DNA from: Paramecium octaurelia
Taxonomy: Eukaryota > Ciliophora > Oligohymenophorea > Peniculida > Parameciidae
DNA: 64,000 nt
Assembly (NCBI GenBank): GCA_905182995.1
Contig: CAJJDP010000107.1
Span: 32,478 to 96,477 of the forward strand
Direction of reading: 5' to 3'
Shown: one piece after another, positions 1 to 13,307 of the stretch
How the letters are laid out: every line of letters starts with the position of its first letter
Position numbering within the stretch: the first letter of the stretch is position 1
The notes under the pieces: model-generated
Database searches by the model: none
Seen by the model: the letters and a program-made list of their open reading frames with translations, nothing else
Told to the model about the DNA's origin: nothing
Program-made: the position numbers and the translations under genes

Positions 1-57
1 ATAATTTACTTTAAAATAAGAAAACTCTTTCTTTGCATAGTGATAAATTATTAAATT

Positions 58-1000
58 ATGGCTAAACCTTTAAATGCAGTTTTGGGCACATTCTTCTTTT
101 AATTCTGGATCATATTTATGGGATTAGCAGGCTACATGCTATACAGATTGATTGTTTATAGAGAATCTTGGAATATTGCCCTTTTTGTTGTGACTATGAT
201 TTTGCAATTGAGGTACGTAAAATCAGAAGCGTTCATAAAATTTTAACTATGGTTTAATATCATGGAATGGTTTGACAAGAGAGAAATAGTGGAAATGGAG
301 AAACCTAAGAAAAACAATTCAATGGTAAAAGATGGTAATAATTTAGTTTTGCTTTCATCCACACGGCATATACAGCATGGGAATGGTTCATAATTTGTAT
401 ACAAAGAATACCTTCTTTGAAAATTTGGTTGTATTGAGTTCACGATTCGCATTATCGATACCATTTTCTGGACTCCTCTTAACACTATTTGGATTGGAAG
501 GAGTGCATCCAGAGAACCTAACTAAGTTGTTGAAGAAGGGATCAAATGTAGGTATAATGGTGGGAGGATTTGAGGAGGCTACACTCACGAAGTATGGAGA
601 GAACAGGGTTTACATAAAGGAGAGAAAGGGTTTCGTAAAGTATGCTTTGAGATACGGGACTACAATCTATCCTGTGTTTACATTTGGTGAAAACAATATG
701 TTTTATACTTTCAATGGGTTTTAATCATTGAGACTTTGGCTTAATAAATTTAAGTTGATAGGAACCATCTATTGGAGTAGATTCTTCACAGTGCCTGTAT
801 TAGAATATAATTAAGTTATATAGGAACCTCACATTGAGATGATAACGGTTTGTGGTAAAGGAATAGAATTGCCAAAAATTGAGAATCCATCAAAAGAGGA
901 TGTGGATAAATATCACCAAATTTATATCCAGGGATTGAAGGAGTTATATGATACTTATGCTCCAAAATATGCACCAAAAGTACCGTTATAGATTTATTGA
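58..1000 (+). CDS. DGAT2-family acyltransferase
   Basis: A 306-aa protein after removal of a 22-nt intron at 325-346. Hydrophobic segments lie in the first 60 residues. The family signature HPHG appears at residues 93-96, immediately after the splice junction, so the intron is needed to restore it. GGFEEA (about 162-167) and an RKGFVKYALRYG stretch follow, as in the DGAT2/MOGAT family, which acylates diacylglycerol or monoacylglycerol at the ER. Several in-frame TAA codons are read as Gln; TGA at 998-1000 ends the gene. Substrate (di- or monoacylglycerol, or wax alcohol) cannot be told from sequence. Confidence 0.88.
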
Positions 1001-1062
1001 AATGATATTGTTTATGTTTATGATAAGTTGATTTAATTTGATTTAATCTATTTATTATTAAA

Positions 1063-1686
1063 ATGAGTTTAGGGAAGTTAAAATTGAAAGGTCAGTTTGG
1101 GGAGAAACAATAAAGAAATGAATAGAAGATAAGAAACAAGGTAGAAAGAGAGGAACTTGAATAAGATGAATAACTATTCTTGGAGAAGATTTAAGAAAAG
1201 GGACCAGCGAAGAGAGTAGTGATCGAGAAACCATTATAAGATGGATTAGGAATGATATTTACATCAGGGACATCTGTTCATGGTTAGGACACTTAATTCT
1301 TAAAATAATTGGAAGCAGGAGACTTCCTAGTGGTTCTTAATGAATAAACATTGGAAATGGAATCTAGAGAGATTTTGACCATGTTGAATCAAAAATCCCT
1401 ATTAATAAGAGAACCATTTGGTTAAGACATTCCAGTGTTCAAACCATATCAATTTAGAAAGAAACCAACAGTTGAGGAAATGAAAAGTTTAGAGGATCGA
1501 CTAGAGGAAAAGTTCGCTGGAGTGGCTAAAAAAATACAAAAATAAAAATAAACACTTGAGATGCGTTAAAAGAGTGGAATGTGGAGTTATAAGACTGATA
1601 AAGTAGTTGTTGATGGGGGATTGAGTAGAGAGGAACTAGTTTTAATGAGAGCAAAATAGAGTAGAGATAGACATTGTTGGCACTGA
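1063..1686 (+). CDS. hypothetical protein, 207 aa
   Basis: A single uninterrupted frame of 207 aa with many TAA/TAG Gln codons, ending at TGA 1684-1686. The N-terminus is strongly charged and Gln-rich (probable coiled coil). A central block contains TSGTSVHGQDTQFLKQLEAG followed by a hydrophobic FLVV run, which looks like a short beta-rich fold. The C-terminus is basic and charged. I do not recognise a family. It starts 62 bp after the acyltransferase stop on the same strand and converges on the guanylyl cyclase, whose stop is only 30 bp away. Confidence 0.7.
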
Positions 1687-1716
1687 TAATTATAGAATAA
1701 ATATTTAATTAATTTC

Positions 1717-4700
1717 TCATTTCCTATCGTAATCTAGCTAATCCATTTCTTTAACTAATTATAGGTTTTTAACGTCTTCAAAGTCATCGTTGCTATCATT
1801 TCTGACTGGTTCAATGAAGTAACCTTTAGTTTTGCGATTAATCCATTTAAATTCAACTTCTTTGTTGAAAGTATATAGAAATTGATCAGGGAAACTTTGT
1901 TCAAGTAATTGCTTAGTTTCTTCTGATACTTGGACTTTGCCACGTTCTCCATTGGATTCCATCTTGTTCGAAATCATTACATCTGCTCCATAAACATCAT
2001 ATCGCACTATTTCAGTACCCAAAATTCCTCCAATCACACGACCCTATAGAATTAAAACAATAGTTTACTGTGTGAATTCCAATTCTCATATCCAATCCAT
2101 CAAACCCTATGATGGCTCTCACTTATCTAATAGTTTCTATCATTTGGAATCCCAATTCGACAACATTTCTGGCTTCCTACGCTGGGTTTCTTTGTGTTAC
2201 ATCAACTATACCAAAGGCAACATAACAATCTCCAATTGTATACAATTTATATGCATTCTAAGTTAAGCACTTCTTATCAAATTCAGTGAATAGATTCCTA
2301 AGCATATTGACTACTTGTTCAGGTTCAACTTTGCTGGAATATTCAGTAAATCCAGCGATGTCTGCGAATAATAATGTGGCATCTTCGAATTAATCAACCA
2401 ACACCATTCTTTAATTTGTATTTGATAGGAACTATTTCAGTATATGAGAAGGTAGTAGATACTTCACCAAATTTTAAGTTTGCAGTTTCTTAGTTTCTAG
2501 AGATCTTTTGTTGTTAAATGTACCTAGATCCTAGAAGAATAAATGGTATTGAATGATGAAGGTCATGCAACTTTAAAACACAGTGTAATAAGCTACGGAT
2601 AAATCTTTGTATTTAATTAAGACTATCAACAATTGAGCCACAAAAAAACAGAAATTAAAGCAAATTTTGAATTTTATTGAGATATTTGGTATTGAAGAGA
2701 AGAAGCATATTAGTAGGATTCCTTCTGCTGCTTATAATTCAACCGATTTTTTAGTTAGGATAATGAATTCCAATATTATGCTGATCAACAATGCAATATA
2801 AGTAGTCAAGAAATATTCATACTTATAAAAGCGATGTTTCAATTTCTTATTTTGCAGTATTGCTAATACCAACAAAAGAGTGGAGACAATAAATCGTATC
2901 ACAAAGACAGCCATCCAATTAGGTTCATTTTACATAAAGAGTAGAGATAAGGTCTTGGAGACATATTAAATAAAGTGCAATAATAGGATTAAGACTATGT
3001 TAATACCTTCCTTTTATTCCATAAATTCTTTACCCAATTCCTTTTAGCTATCTTTGAAATCGAGGTAGAATTTTGATTTCTCTAACTAAAGTGCTTCACT
3101 AACAAATTGCTCGTCCTCATCAAATTGTATTTTCTCAATTTCAATTTCATAATCTGGTGACTCATCAATCATTTCAATGTATAAATCTCTTCTGAGTTTT
3201 TAGGATAGATCATGGAGTAGATTTGTTTGATTTTTTTCATGAAATGACTCTTCTCTGAAATTGTTGTTTGAATGGGCACTTTCTTCAGCCTAATAAACAA
3301 CAATCGGAGGAAGATTCCTATTACTCGTTTATTGGATCGCATTCTAACTGCCTGAATGTTGTAATTGCAGAGCTAAGGCTGATCTGTTGTCTTGTTGTTT
3401 CATAATTAAAGTAGGACCTCGTTGCCCTCTTTTTCGAATAGGAACCAAATCCTTTTACAATGAATCCTTCAAAAATATTTGACTATTAGAATTATTTTCT
3501 TAAGATAATTATTTCTCAATTCTCTGACTGGAATTACTAGTCAACATATCAAATTATTTCGATTGTTAAGGTACCTTTAATTAACGATGTTCAGTCTTTG
3601 GAGTAACAGGATCTAATCTGTTCATTGTTTATTGATCCTATTAACTTGAATCGAATTTAGGGATCAATCCCTTCTTTTTCCTTTCTTTCTTATCTGTATT
3701 TCTCTTAATCTGAGTGATGATTTGCCACGTAATCAATTCTCCTTTGCCCTTAGCGTTGACTTTCCTCTAATTAAATTACAAATCTGGCATATTCAATTCC
3801 ATGTAGGCTTCATTGGATATGGTGACTTCTCCATCTTGCCCAGTAGAACACACTCTGCTGGTTGTATTAACTGTGTCCCCAATTAATGAGAACTGAGGTT
3901 TGTGATGTCCAATAACTCCAGCAATCACTCTGCCATAATGAATGCCAATTTTTATTCTTACATTGCCAGTCTATCCAAACTTGAATTTCTTGGAATACTC
4001 CATCATCTCAAGGGATAATTAAACTGCCTTCGAATATATGATAATGAATTTACTCTTTTCACAGCACTTTGATTGATGAACTTTGTGCCTTGATCCACTG
4101 CTCTCAATCCTCCAGCTGCCATATAGGTCTTCCCCACAGTCTCGATCTTTTGCATCCCATTTGAAACACACAACGCATCAAATCCTCTGAATAGACTATC
4201 CAATAGATTAACAATGTTCTCCTTCTCAACTGCAATCAAATCATCAAATCCACATATGTCACAGAACAAAATTGAGACTTCTCCTTGATTCTCCTGTATT
4301 TCATACATTCCCTCTTAAAATATCATATTATTATCTTACTTGCATTGATCCTATCTCGAATGAATTTGGGCAACAGAATGGACAGAACATTGGTCATTTG
4401 CGTGGTCTCCTAATTGAGTGTTGCAGTCAACATGAAATCCTACTTCTCCAGCATATTCAATTTGTATTGCAAGGATATGAATAGTATAAGAGTTATCAAC
4501 ACTATCAAATTGCCGTTGATTATCTGATAGTAATCCTCACCAACCAAGTATTTTCGAAAGAACCCTACAATGGACAAGGTGGCTATTATAAAATTAATCA
4601 ATGGGATGTGCAATTTCGAAAAGATTATGATCACGATGTAAGACTGACTCAATAAGATGTCGTAGGTTCCATCCTATGCAAAATCAGAAACCATTTTGGT

Positions 4701-7700
4701 TAGTAGTCTAATGCAAGCGATAATTAAATTGATTTAAAAGAAATGTTTCAAGTAGATGCTTGAAAATATTGTTATTAGCAAAATGGATTAGCAACCTATA
4801 CTCAGGATATATATAATGAAGTAAGTCCTGGTTTGAACATCAGTTTTGTAGGTTAATATATATATGATTATAGCAAAGACTTCCAAAAAGATTAGTTACA
4901 ACCCTAATTTGAGTTTTTCGAATTTGATCCACCTCAATTTGGACATCCTTTTAAACTTCATCTCTGTGTCTTTGTTCAGAAATCTTAGGGTCAATTTGTT
5001 GATCCTATCAGAATTCACCTTCAATTCGCATATCACATCCTATATAGCAATGTCCATCTCATCCTTATTCTTTTTAAACACCTTTCCAGCCAGTTATGCA
5101 AATCTTTTGATCAAATTATGATACTTTTTGGCACCGTTTTTGGGTGGTTTCACGATGAAATTCTATACCTCCTCATATTGGTCTTTATCAATGAGGGATT
5201 AACAAAAGAGGGATTGGATCATCTCAATGATGCTACTAAGACAGTATTGTGTAAAAACATAGGAGAATAGAGCCAACCAAGTTTAAGGCAATGTGAACAT
5301 GAGTATAAAGCCTTCCATATTGTCGAAGTATGCAGTGAGAATTGCCATTAGCAGCCAGCATAAGCAGTATGTGCTGATAAAGGCAATCCAGGCGTATTTG
5401 CTGTAAGTGGTGGAGACAATTAATTTAACGATATCGCTGAGTATCAGCAAGATTAAGAGCATTTGCTTGAAGGTATCTATGGGGATATCGTCCAATATTC
5501 TTAGGGATATGTAGAGCAAGGCTGCGTCCAACAAGGCATTGCCGTTGATCTTGAGGATAAAGGAGGCGACCTTCTTCTTTTTGAATATCTTGATGTTGTT
5601 CTTGAATTATTCTATGTAGGTAATTGAGTCCTTATCATATTATCTTTGCATTTTCGATTTCAAACTTACTAATTATTGAATAAATAAGAGGATGCTTTAA
5701 TATACAGTGAGCCAAGTACCTGTAAATATAGTGTTGTTTTGACTACAATAGGTTGCATAATAGAGAAATAATATATAAATTATAAGTAATGATCTATAAA
5801 ACGAGAAAACTAATAAATCATCATAGACTTCAGCAAATATTCTGCTCTCAAAAAACATTAAGGCACTTAAATTAACATAATCCTTCAAACAAACATCAGC
5901 TGTGGGTATGATCCACATTTCATTTTATAAGAATTTACGATTTAAGGGATTATCCAATAATTTATTAGAAGTGACTTTTCTGTTTAACTTTAATTTAGTA
6001 TTGCCTCTCTAATAAGATTGATTCTACATAGGGAAATGGCAAAACTGCACTCCAATATTGGCTTGGCAAAACATGTGTATGTCATTAAATGAGTCACCAA
6101 CAGCCAACACCCGTTTGTTGCCAATAAAGGAAGTCTAGATAATATTGATGATCTTAGCCTTCTGATTGTAATTAAATTTATAGGCCACCAAAGAATTGCT
6201 AAAATAAAGCAGAAACATAAAGTGAGACAATAAGTAACTGTCAGAGAGGATGTCATTGAAATACTCACCGCTCAAAACAATGCTAAAGGATTTGATATCA
6301 GGATAGGTTGTATACTTCTCATCTTAAGTGAAAGTCTTGTGATACTTGTCAAGAGTGCTCATTCTCAGAGGTTTGGACGAGGCCTGTTCATCTAATTTAA
6401 GTTATTGTGAGATGATCGTAAGATGGTTCTTCATCACCACTCTAGCATTCTCATTGTCTAAGTACAGCAGAGTGTCATGATGATTGACTATTTTTGATTT
6501 GAAAGCAATTGGCAACACTCTGCTGATTTCATCTCCACTCAAGAGATACAAACTCAGATCGGCCTGTTTCATTTGGTTAATCAAAGGTTTGGTGTCTTTT
6601 CGCATCTATTCCTTGACACCAACAACTTGGATTATCTGCATATCTTTGGAGAGTTCATTAAAAGCATTCATTCCTTCTTCTCCTTGATAACGAGACATAA
6701 ACAGACTTGCATCTTTCTCTTTCAAGTACACTTTTGAATAGATTACCGATCTCATTCCACACATATGTAATTTCTGGAACACCTTATCCCAATATTCCCT
6801 GCTTCCTTTATCAACATCAATGTAGACAGGCAATGAATTGGTTTCTTCTCTCATAATAAATATGTATTGTAAACTTTCCATTGGATCACTCTCATTAATC
6901 AATAGAAATTTCTCTTGCAATTTATCAGGATATAGCACTAAAACTCCCTATTGAGTGGCATTATGATAGTTGGCCATAACCTGAAATTCCATCACTTCAC
7001 CAAAGAAATCAATTATATAGACTACCTTGCCATTGAATTCATTGCAACATAAAAATTTAATGTCCAACAGACTTACAAATCTTAACAGTTCCTAATCAAA
7101 TGTGAATTGAGTTGAATCATGCATGAAATGATCTTCACTTGGAGAGTATCTGGAAACAATCTCTTAACACAAAAGGAGTGATAAAATGGCTTCCTAATAT
7201 AACAACTTATTCAATCCATGAATAAGATGCTTATAGAAATCATTCTCTCTAGAAAAGATCACTTCCAAATCTTCCTCAGCAACCTTATCCATTTGCATAG
7301 ACTTTTTAATACTTTGCTATCTCTTCATATCTCTTGATGAATTCTCGAGTACCTTCCTACTCATTATTGATTTATTATCAAATGATCTTTGTTCATCCTT
7401 ATAAGATGATTACTTAATAAGCATTTCATCCTCTTGAAGTTAGTGCATGCCCCCTTAACTAACACCTACTTAGACAGGGGCAGTAGCAATAGCTTTTTTA
7501 TTAAAAAATGGCTTTGGTTTGTTTGTACATAGTTCAGGAGTGATTCTGTAATGAGTGTCATCAAAATCCTCCAATTTCATATTCTCAAATTCCCCATCTC
7601 CATCATCCATTGGATTGGCAATACTTTTACTACTAGCCAAGTCTTATCTCCCTGATTCGTAACTGGGTATCTTCTTTGAAGTTCTGTGTTGAATAGTCAA

Positions 7701-9202
7701 TTTGAATATTCCTGTATGTCTAATTTTTTTAGATTAAATTTCTAGATCGGACTCATCAATTTCTTCCATCTAAAAGTTTGGATCCTGCTTGATTTAGTTT
7801 TGAATGTTATCCTTAAAGATATTCCATTGATTTTTATTCATTTTGTTGTAACTAAACTTATACATTGTATCTTCCACAATCAGTGCATGAATCTTACATT
7901 CTCCAGTAGTGATCGTACCTGTCTTATCGAAACAAACATATTCTGTCATTACCATGTCTCCAACAGATACTGGATTTAATTACAGATAATCTATGCTCGC
8001 ACTTTGGAATCCCTTGTATTTTGTAAACTTGAGGTGTGCATTTAATACTTCTATTAAGTCAATGCAATTATAAAAGTATATTGGAGTAGTCTTCAAATAC
8101 TGAAGCAAATAGAAAATTAAAGTGATGACATCAAAATCAGCTTGATTGTATGGTAAACATGCTGCAAAGGAGGCTAAAAACCAACTGAAAATTGATATTA
8201 TCAATGATATCCCGAGAGTTAGTGCAAAAAACATACTGGATTTCTTAACAAAAAAGGATTTCTTCTCCTACTTCTCCATGTTCTAGTAACAAAAACAATT
8301 GTTGCCAGTCTGCAACACCACTCCAATCACATATTGACATGTCTTCAATTACTCTTCCCTGAATAAGATATTTCTATTCTCAAATTGCTCGCCCTTGGGA
8401 TCCTTTTTCAATTTAATAAATCCGAATATCTAATCATCCTGAATGTTGTACTGAATACTACCTGTTAATAGCTTCTTGTAATCAAACCCTTACAATCTGT
8501 TCCGCCCATTCTTTAACATTGTCAATTGCGTCGGATACCTGGTCTGATCCATAGTTTGACCTCTGAAATTTTAGGTTTATACTTAAAGAATTTCATCTGA
8601 CACATCCAACAACAACATGTCAGCTGGGCAAATTTCATTTCGTTTTAAATAGATGATATCACCCAATTCCACCAAATCCCATGAGCAATTCTCATATAAC
8701 GACGTTTTAGGCTTTTTGAAGGATGATTATTATTGTTGTTACTACTGGGTGATCAATTATTTGGGCTTGTCTCTTCGAAGTCTACGAAAACGAGTCACCT
8801 TTCGGCCATTGACAACGAAGTCCTCCTTTCTCTTGATGTGATCGAAATACAGAGCTTTGGATATTTATAGCACCAAATGCATTGTTAGAGGCACTACATA
8901 TACTATAAGTTCTTCACTAGTTGCTCCGAATACAGAAAAATGGAGAATCATCACAATAAAATAAATTACTACTCCGATCCGTTCAAATTATTTGAAAAAC
9001 AGGTTTAATACTGAAAAATTAATGTAAGTGCTCTTAACCTTGTTTCCTTTATTGCTCATGATATTCATACACTCTCCCTATTCCATTTCTAGCTGTGATA
9101 CAAAGACTTAGTTACATGATACTTATATTTCACCTGCTTTGTGGCGACATGCTGAAACTTGGTCTTCAAATATTCAAATATCAAAAGTGAAAGCTATTTC
9201 AT
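1717..9202 (-). CDS. P-type-ATPase-like / guanylyl cyclase fusion
   Basis: Protein of about 2450 aa. The N-terminal half resembles a P4-ATPase: membrane segments, an actuator-like stretch (ELGDIIYLKRNEICPADM), the phosphorylation motif DKTGT (Asp codon 7926-7928) and a hinge-like GDSFND. The C-terminal half has two membrane clusters and two class III cyclase domains. The first (about 4310-3780) has KIETVGKTYMAAG and PQFSLIGDTVN, with Glu and Ser where adenylyl cyclases have Lys and Asp, so GTP is the expected substrate. The second (about 2400-1760) carries the metal Asp in FADIAGF and IGDCYV. This inverted order matches ciliate guanylyl cyclases. Multiple short introns are present, not all placed. 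The start is uncertain: ATG 9202 continues through a 23-nt intron into the first membrane segment, but an ATG at 9450 opens an acidic frame that may be an earlier exon. Confidence 0.9.
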
Positions 9203-9828
9203 AAATTATTTTAATAAACTTTTTATTTTTACTAATATTAAAAAACATCCTAATATGATCAAAGTCGTAATCTTATCACCTTCTAAATTACATCAATCCA
9301 CTCTCTACACCTGGTCTGATATTCTCAGTATTAACCATTCTTGCATTAATTAAATTGTAATCATCTTTATGATTCCAAGCTTAGGCATCTATCTTATATC
9401 GCACTTTCCTCTATATCTTCTATAGCTGTTTCCCTGTTTAATTAGTTCATAAAACGAAAGATTTTACATGAAAAATGATGTATCAATCAATTAGACATTA
9501 CTGCAAAGAACAGCAATAGAATGGAAGCTTGAGAGATAGAGAGGAAATAATTTTTTATTTTAAGATCAGATATTCAACCATATGGTTAGAGGGGTTTTAG
9601 CGAATGATTCTCTTGAATTTTTAAATTATAGCAGAAATAAAGAATCATTAAACTACTCAAACATTTAAGATTTGCTTATTTAGGTCATACATTTCATTGG
9701 CATCAAATTCATAGAAATATTATTATAAGATACTTGTTATTATTATTCTAATTTAACAGATTAAACTATTATTGTATGTAGGAAATATTTATTAATTATT
9801 TTTAAATTTTCTGATGTGTACGAATACA
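9203..9828. other. intergenic / possible 5' exons of the cyclase
   Basis: The part nearest 9203-9450 has open frames on the minus strand, including an acidic 29-codon run starting at ATG 9450, that may be unspliced 5' exons of the cyclase gene. I could not join them unambiguously. The remainder (9451-9828) is A+T-rich with no gene that I can support. Confidence 0.4.
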
Positions 9829-10655
9829 TCAGTAAAATATACAATTTGAGTGTTTGATTGATGGTTTATGAATCTAATCTAATTACCATAAATGTTTTAT
9901 TTACAATCGAAGATTTAAGATTTTGGTATCCGTTTTTCTTTGATAAAATACAATCATTAGTTTTATTAACATAGTCTTTACAGTATTCAACCCAAATTCA
10001 GTATTGATATTGATTTTTATTTTCGAAATCTTATAAATATTAGAGCAGTAAACATAAAGATCATAGTTCATTAATAAAAAAAATTTTGATTTTCTAATAT
10101 CTATCGGATTATAAAGGAAAACCTCTGAAATTATGTGTTATGCATTCATCCTCACCACCAAATTCATAATTAATCCTTATCATTTTTTATTACTTAGCCG
10201 TAATAAATTATGTTCAAGTGTCATAATATTTGAATCTTTTTGAATAATTTCAATCATGTGTTACCTTTCTTATTATATTTAGTATATTTAACAATTGATT
10301 GCAAGTAATTAAAATCTTTTAAGCTAATCATTTCATCCTTTTGATTGAAATATTTAATTACTATCCATTAAGCACTTTCTGATCAATTGCTATTAGAGGG
10401 TACTTTATCATTTAGGTTAATGATTGATTCCAAATAATTAATGTAACTAAAACTTGTAGTATCTTATCAAATGGATTGCTAACTAATTAAAAACCACCAT
10501 TACTTTTTGATTTGATTTATAAAAATTCAAAATATCGTAAATTAGTATATAGTAATTGAAATAATTTATAATATAGCAATAGAAAATGCTCAATCAAATA
10601 CTATTTTCTATTAAGAGTTAGAGTAAGATAACTTTAAACACCAAGCTTGACTCAT
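9829..10655 (-). CDS. hypothetical protein, multi-intron
   Basis: A minus-strand coding region reconstructed across several short introns. GTACCC..ATCAG (25 nt), GTAACAC..AAAAG (29 nt) and an 18-nt GTAATA..ATAAG each restore the frame between long Lys/Ile/Leu-rich blocks. A 25-nt 5' intron (GTTATC..AATAG) links an ATG at 10655 to the body. The product is about 230-245 aa, mixed hydrophobic and basic, with no motif I recognise. TGA lies at 9829-9831. Support comes from consistent splice phasing and protein-like composition, not homology; the start is the weakest part. The 352 bp to the next gene (10656-11007) show nothing else. Confidence 0.45.
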
Positions 10656-11007
10656 TTAAATATAACTTCGCGGAAATATGTATTTTTGAATATTTACTAA
10701 GTATTATTTATCATTAAAAGTAATTTGTAAGGTTTACGAAATAAATGATTATTACTCTTTATAAACATCAAGATTAATCAATAAAAAGTATTATTAAATA
10801 ATTCAGAATTAAGAATTAAGAATAATATTACTAGAATATACAAGTTGTATCATTTTTGATACAACCATGAGAAATCTAAAATAGCCATGAATCAAAGAAT
10901 CCTACTTTTAGAATCTTGATTGATATCACTCTTTTTACATATATTGTATATATTATAAAAAAGATGATAATTTTAATTAATATATATTTGAAATTTTATT
11001 AACTGCT

Positions 11008-12133
11008 ATGAGTTCAGACTAGTCAATTGATAATAATTCCAATCATTGGGAATAATTTGAATAATTCAGAAAAAAAATCACATAGGAGTGCTAGAGCGAG
11101 GAAAAACACTTTAAAACTAAAAGGGATTCTTACACTTCATTAGAGAAAATTAAAAAATCTCCAGTGCATGACGAAAGTGGATCTAAGGAATTGCAATTCA
11201 TAGTAGATAGCAAACCTCCAATTCTTGTGTAACCAAGTGAAGCTGATAGAATTGTTAAATTGAGAATTGAGAATTAAGAATTGAAAGAAAAATTAGAGAA
11301 ATATGAGAAATATGAATAAGAGCATCAAACAAATTCAGAAGAGCTGGAGTTGATCAAATAGGCACATGCAAAGCAATTAAAGTCATAAAAGGAATATTAC
11401 GATGTTGAAAATAATTAGTTAAAAAATAAGATAAATTCATTCAATGAAGAATTAGAAGAATTAAAAAAAGTATATAAAGAGAAAAATATGAAATTGTATA
11501 ATCTTGTATTACAATTAGAATAAGTATTAATTAATATCAATGCAATAGGAAAAATAACAATTGATAGACAAGAACATTTAGTTACTAGAGAGTAGATAAT
11601 AAAGTTCATAATAAGATATTCATCATCTTGTTGAGGAGAGAACCAGAGTAATGAGCGAACAAATATATTAATTGGAGGAGAGGAATGCAAAATTATAAGT
11701 AGAGAAAAGTAAAATCGAAGATAAATATATGAATTTATTGAATGGTAAATAGTAATCACAACAAAAAACATTAAGATCTGAGAGATCTGAAAGAAAAGAA
11801 ACTAAGAATTGTGACACAGATCGTAAGTCAGTTGAAAAGTTAAATCGATCTTCATTGCAGAGATCTGATTGCAAACCTCCAATACCTACATCAGTTAGTT
11901 AAAGCTTTGAGTAACTTCCGCCAACTTAAAAATCAATATTGAAACCCTCCAAATTAAACATTTCTTCAAAAGAGAATCTCTAAACAATGAATCACTCAAA
12001 AATACTTGATACACCTAAATCAAATAGAAAATCATCTAGAGCATAATCATCTGTTTCTAAAAAGGCAACCAAACCCTAAAGTTAAGCATAAAAAGTAGTC
12101 AAAAAGAAGTAAATATATTCTAAAATTAAATGA
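11008..12133 (+). CDS. coiled-coil protein, 366 aa
   Basis: 366 aa after removing one 25-nt intron (11524-11548), which is required to keep the frame. Residues about 85-280 are a long heptad-rich coiled coil full of Glu, Lys and Gln (many Gln from TAA/TAG). The last 100 residues are Ser/Lys/Pro-rich and probably disordered, with a SILKPSKLN patch and a very basic end. No catalytic motif is visible. It could be a cytoskeletal or basal-body protein, but that is only inference from composition. It ends 195 bp from the 3' end of the convergent histone gene. Confidence 0.75.
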
Positions 12134-12328
12134 AAATTAATATTTGTTAATTATAATATAAAATTTGAATTTCAAATTCATTTTTTACTAAGTAGCATTA
12201 TGTTAATCAGAAGATGCATCAATATTTTACAATTTAAGAAATAACACCTTTAAAATTATTTGATTTAGATTAAATATATCTAAAAAATTGAGAGAATATC
12301 AATATTATATGAATTTATTATGATTTAA

Positions 12329-12751
<423 letters not shown>

Positions 12752-13307
12752 TTATTATTCCTTAATTTATTTTTGAATTTATTATAAGGTTTATCAACAT
12801 TATTAAAATAAGTGATTCTCTCTTATGATTGGTCGGTTTAGAATAAGTTGCATAAACTCTATTTATATTTAGAATATTATATAAATTCAATTCATATTAA
12901 TAAACCTAAATTTAAATCTTCTATGTATTAATCTTTCATTTAATTGAAAATATTACATCAAAAACAGGTAGAAGGATGTCAAGATTATTATTCTTTTTTG
13001 ATTTTAGCATAATCTACTATTTTAAGGTTCTAATGTAACATTTGATTTTAAGCAATATATTAAGCTCATAATATTAGTTAAACAAGTTCATATTTGGAAA
13101 TAATAAGTCTTCAAGCCCTCATCCTTAACTTCTCATTCGTTTATTCTTTTAAAGAGATAATTTATCGTTTGCTCTTAAATTAATATTCAACCCTTAAGCA
13201 AGAATTAATAATGTAAAAGATAATTGATAGACAATAATATTTTGGCAAATTCAAATATCATACATAAAATTTACATTTCAACTTATTTTAAAATATATAT
13301 ACAATAT
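12752..13307. other. A+T-rich spacer upstream of histone H3
   Basis: 556 bp between the H3 start and the arginase stop, presumably holding the H3 promoter; a CCAAT-type box in reverse (ATTGG) occurs near 12830. A plus-strand frame of 83 codons (12976-13227) exists, but with one stop codon and this base composition such a length is expected by chance, so I do not call it a gene. Confidence 0.4.

Noticed and set aside
377-724. 115-codon plus ORF starting at an internal Met
   Set aside because: It is the middle of the DGAT2-like gene; its apparent stop is TAA, which is Gln here.
4272-5121. Plus-strand ORFs rich in hydrophobic residues
   Set aside because: Antisense shadows of the cyclase membrane regions; the minus strand carries conserved cyclase motifs.
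9840-10980. Possible retained IES or transposon remnant in an A+T-rich stretch
   Set aside because: No terminal inverted repeats or TA-bounded Tc1-like ends were seen; the stretch resolves into a spliced coding region.
12976-13227. 83-codon plus ORF upstream of histone H3
   Set aside because: Length expected by chance when only TGA stops translation; no motif and no neighbour support.
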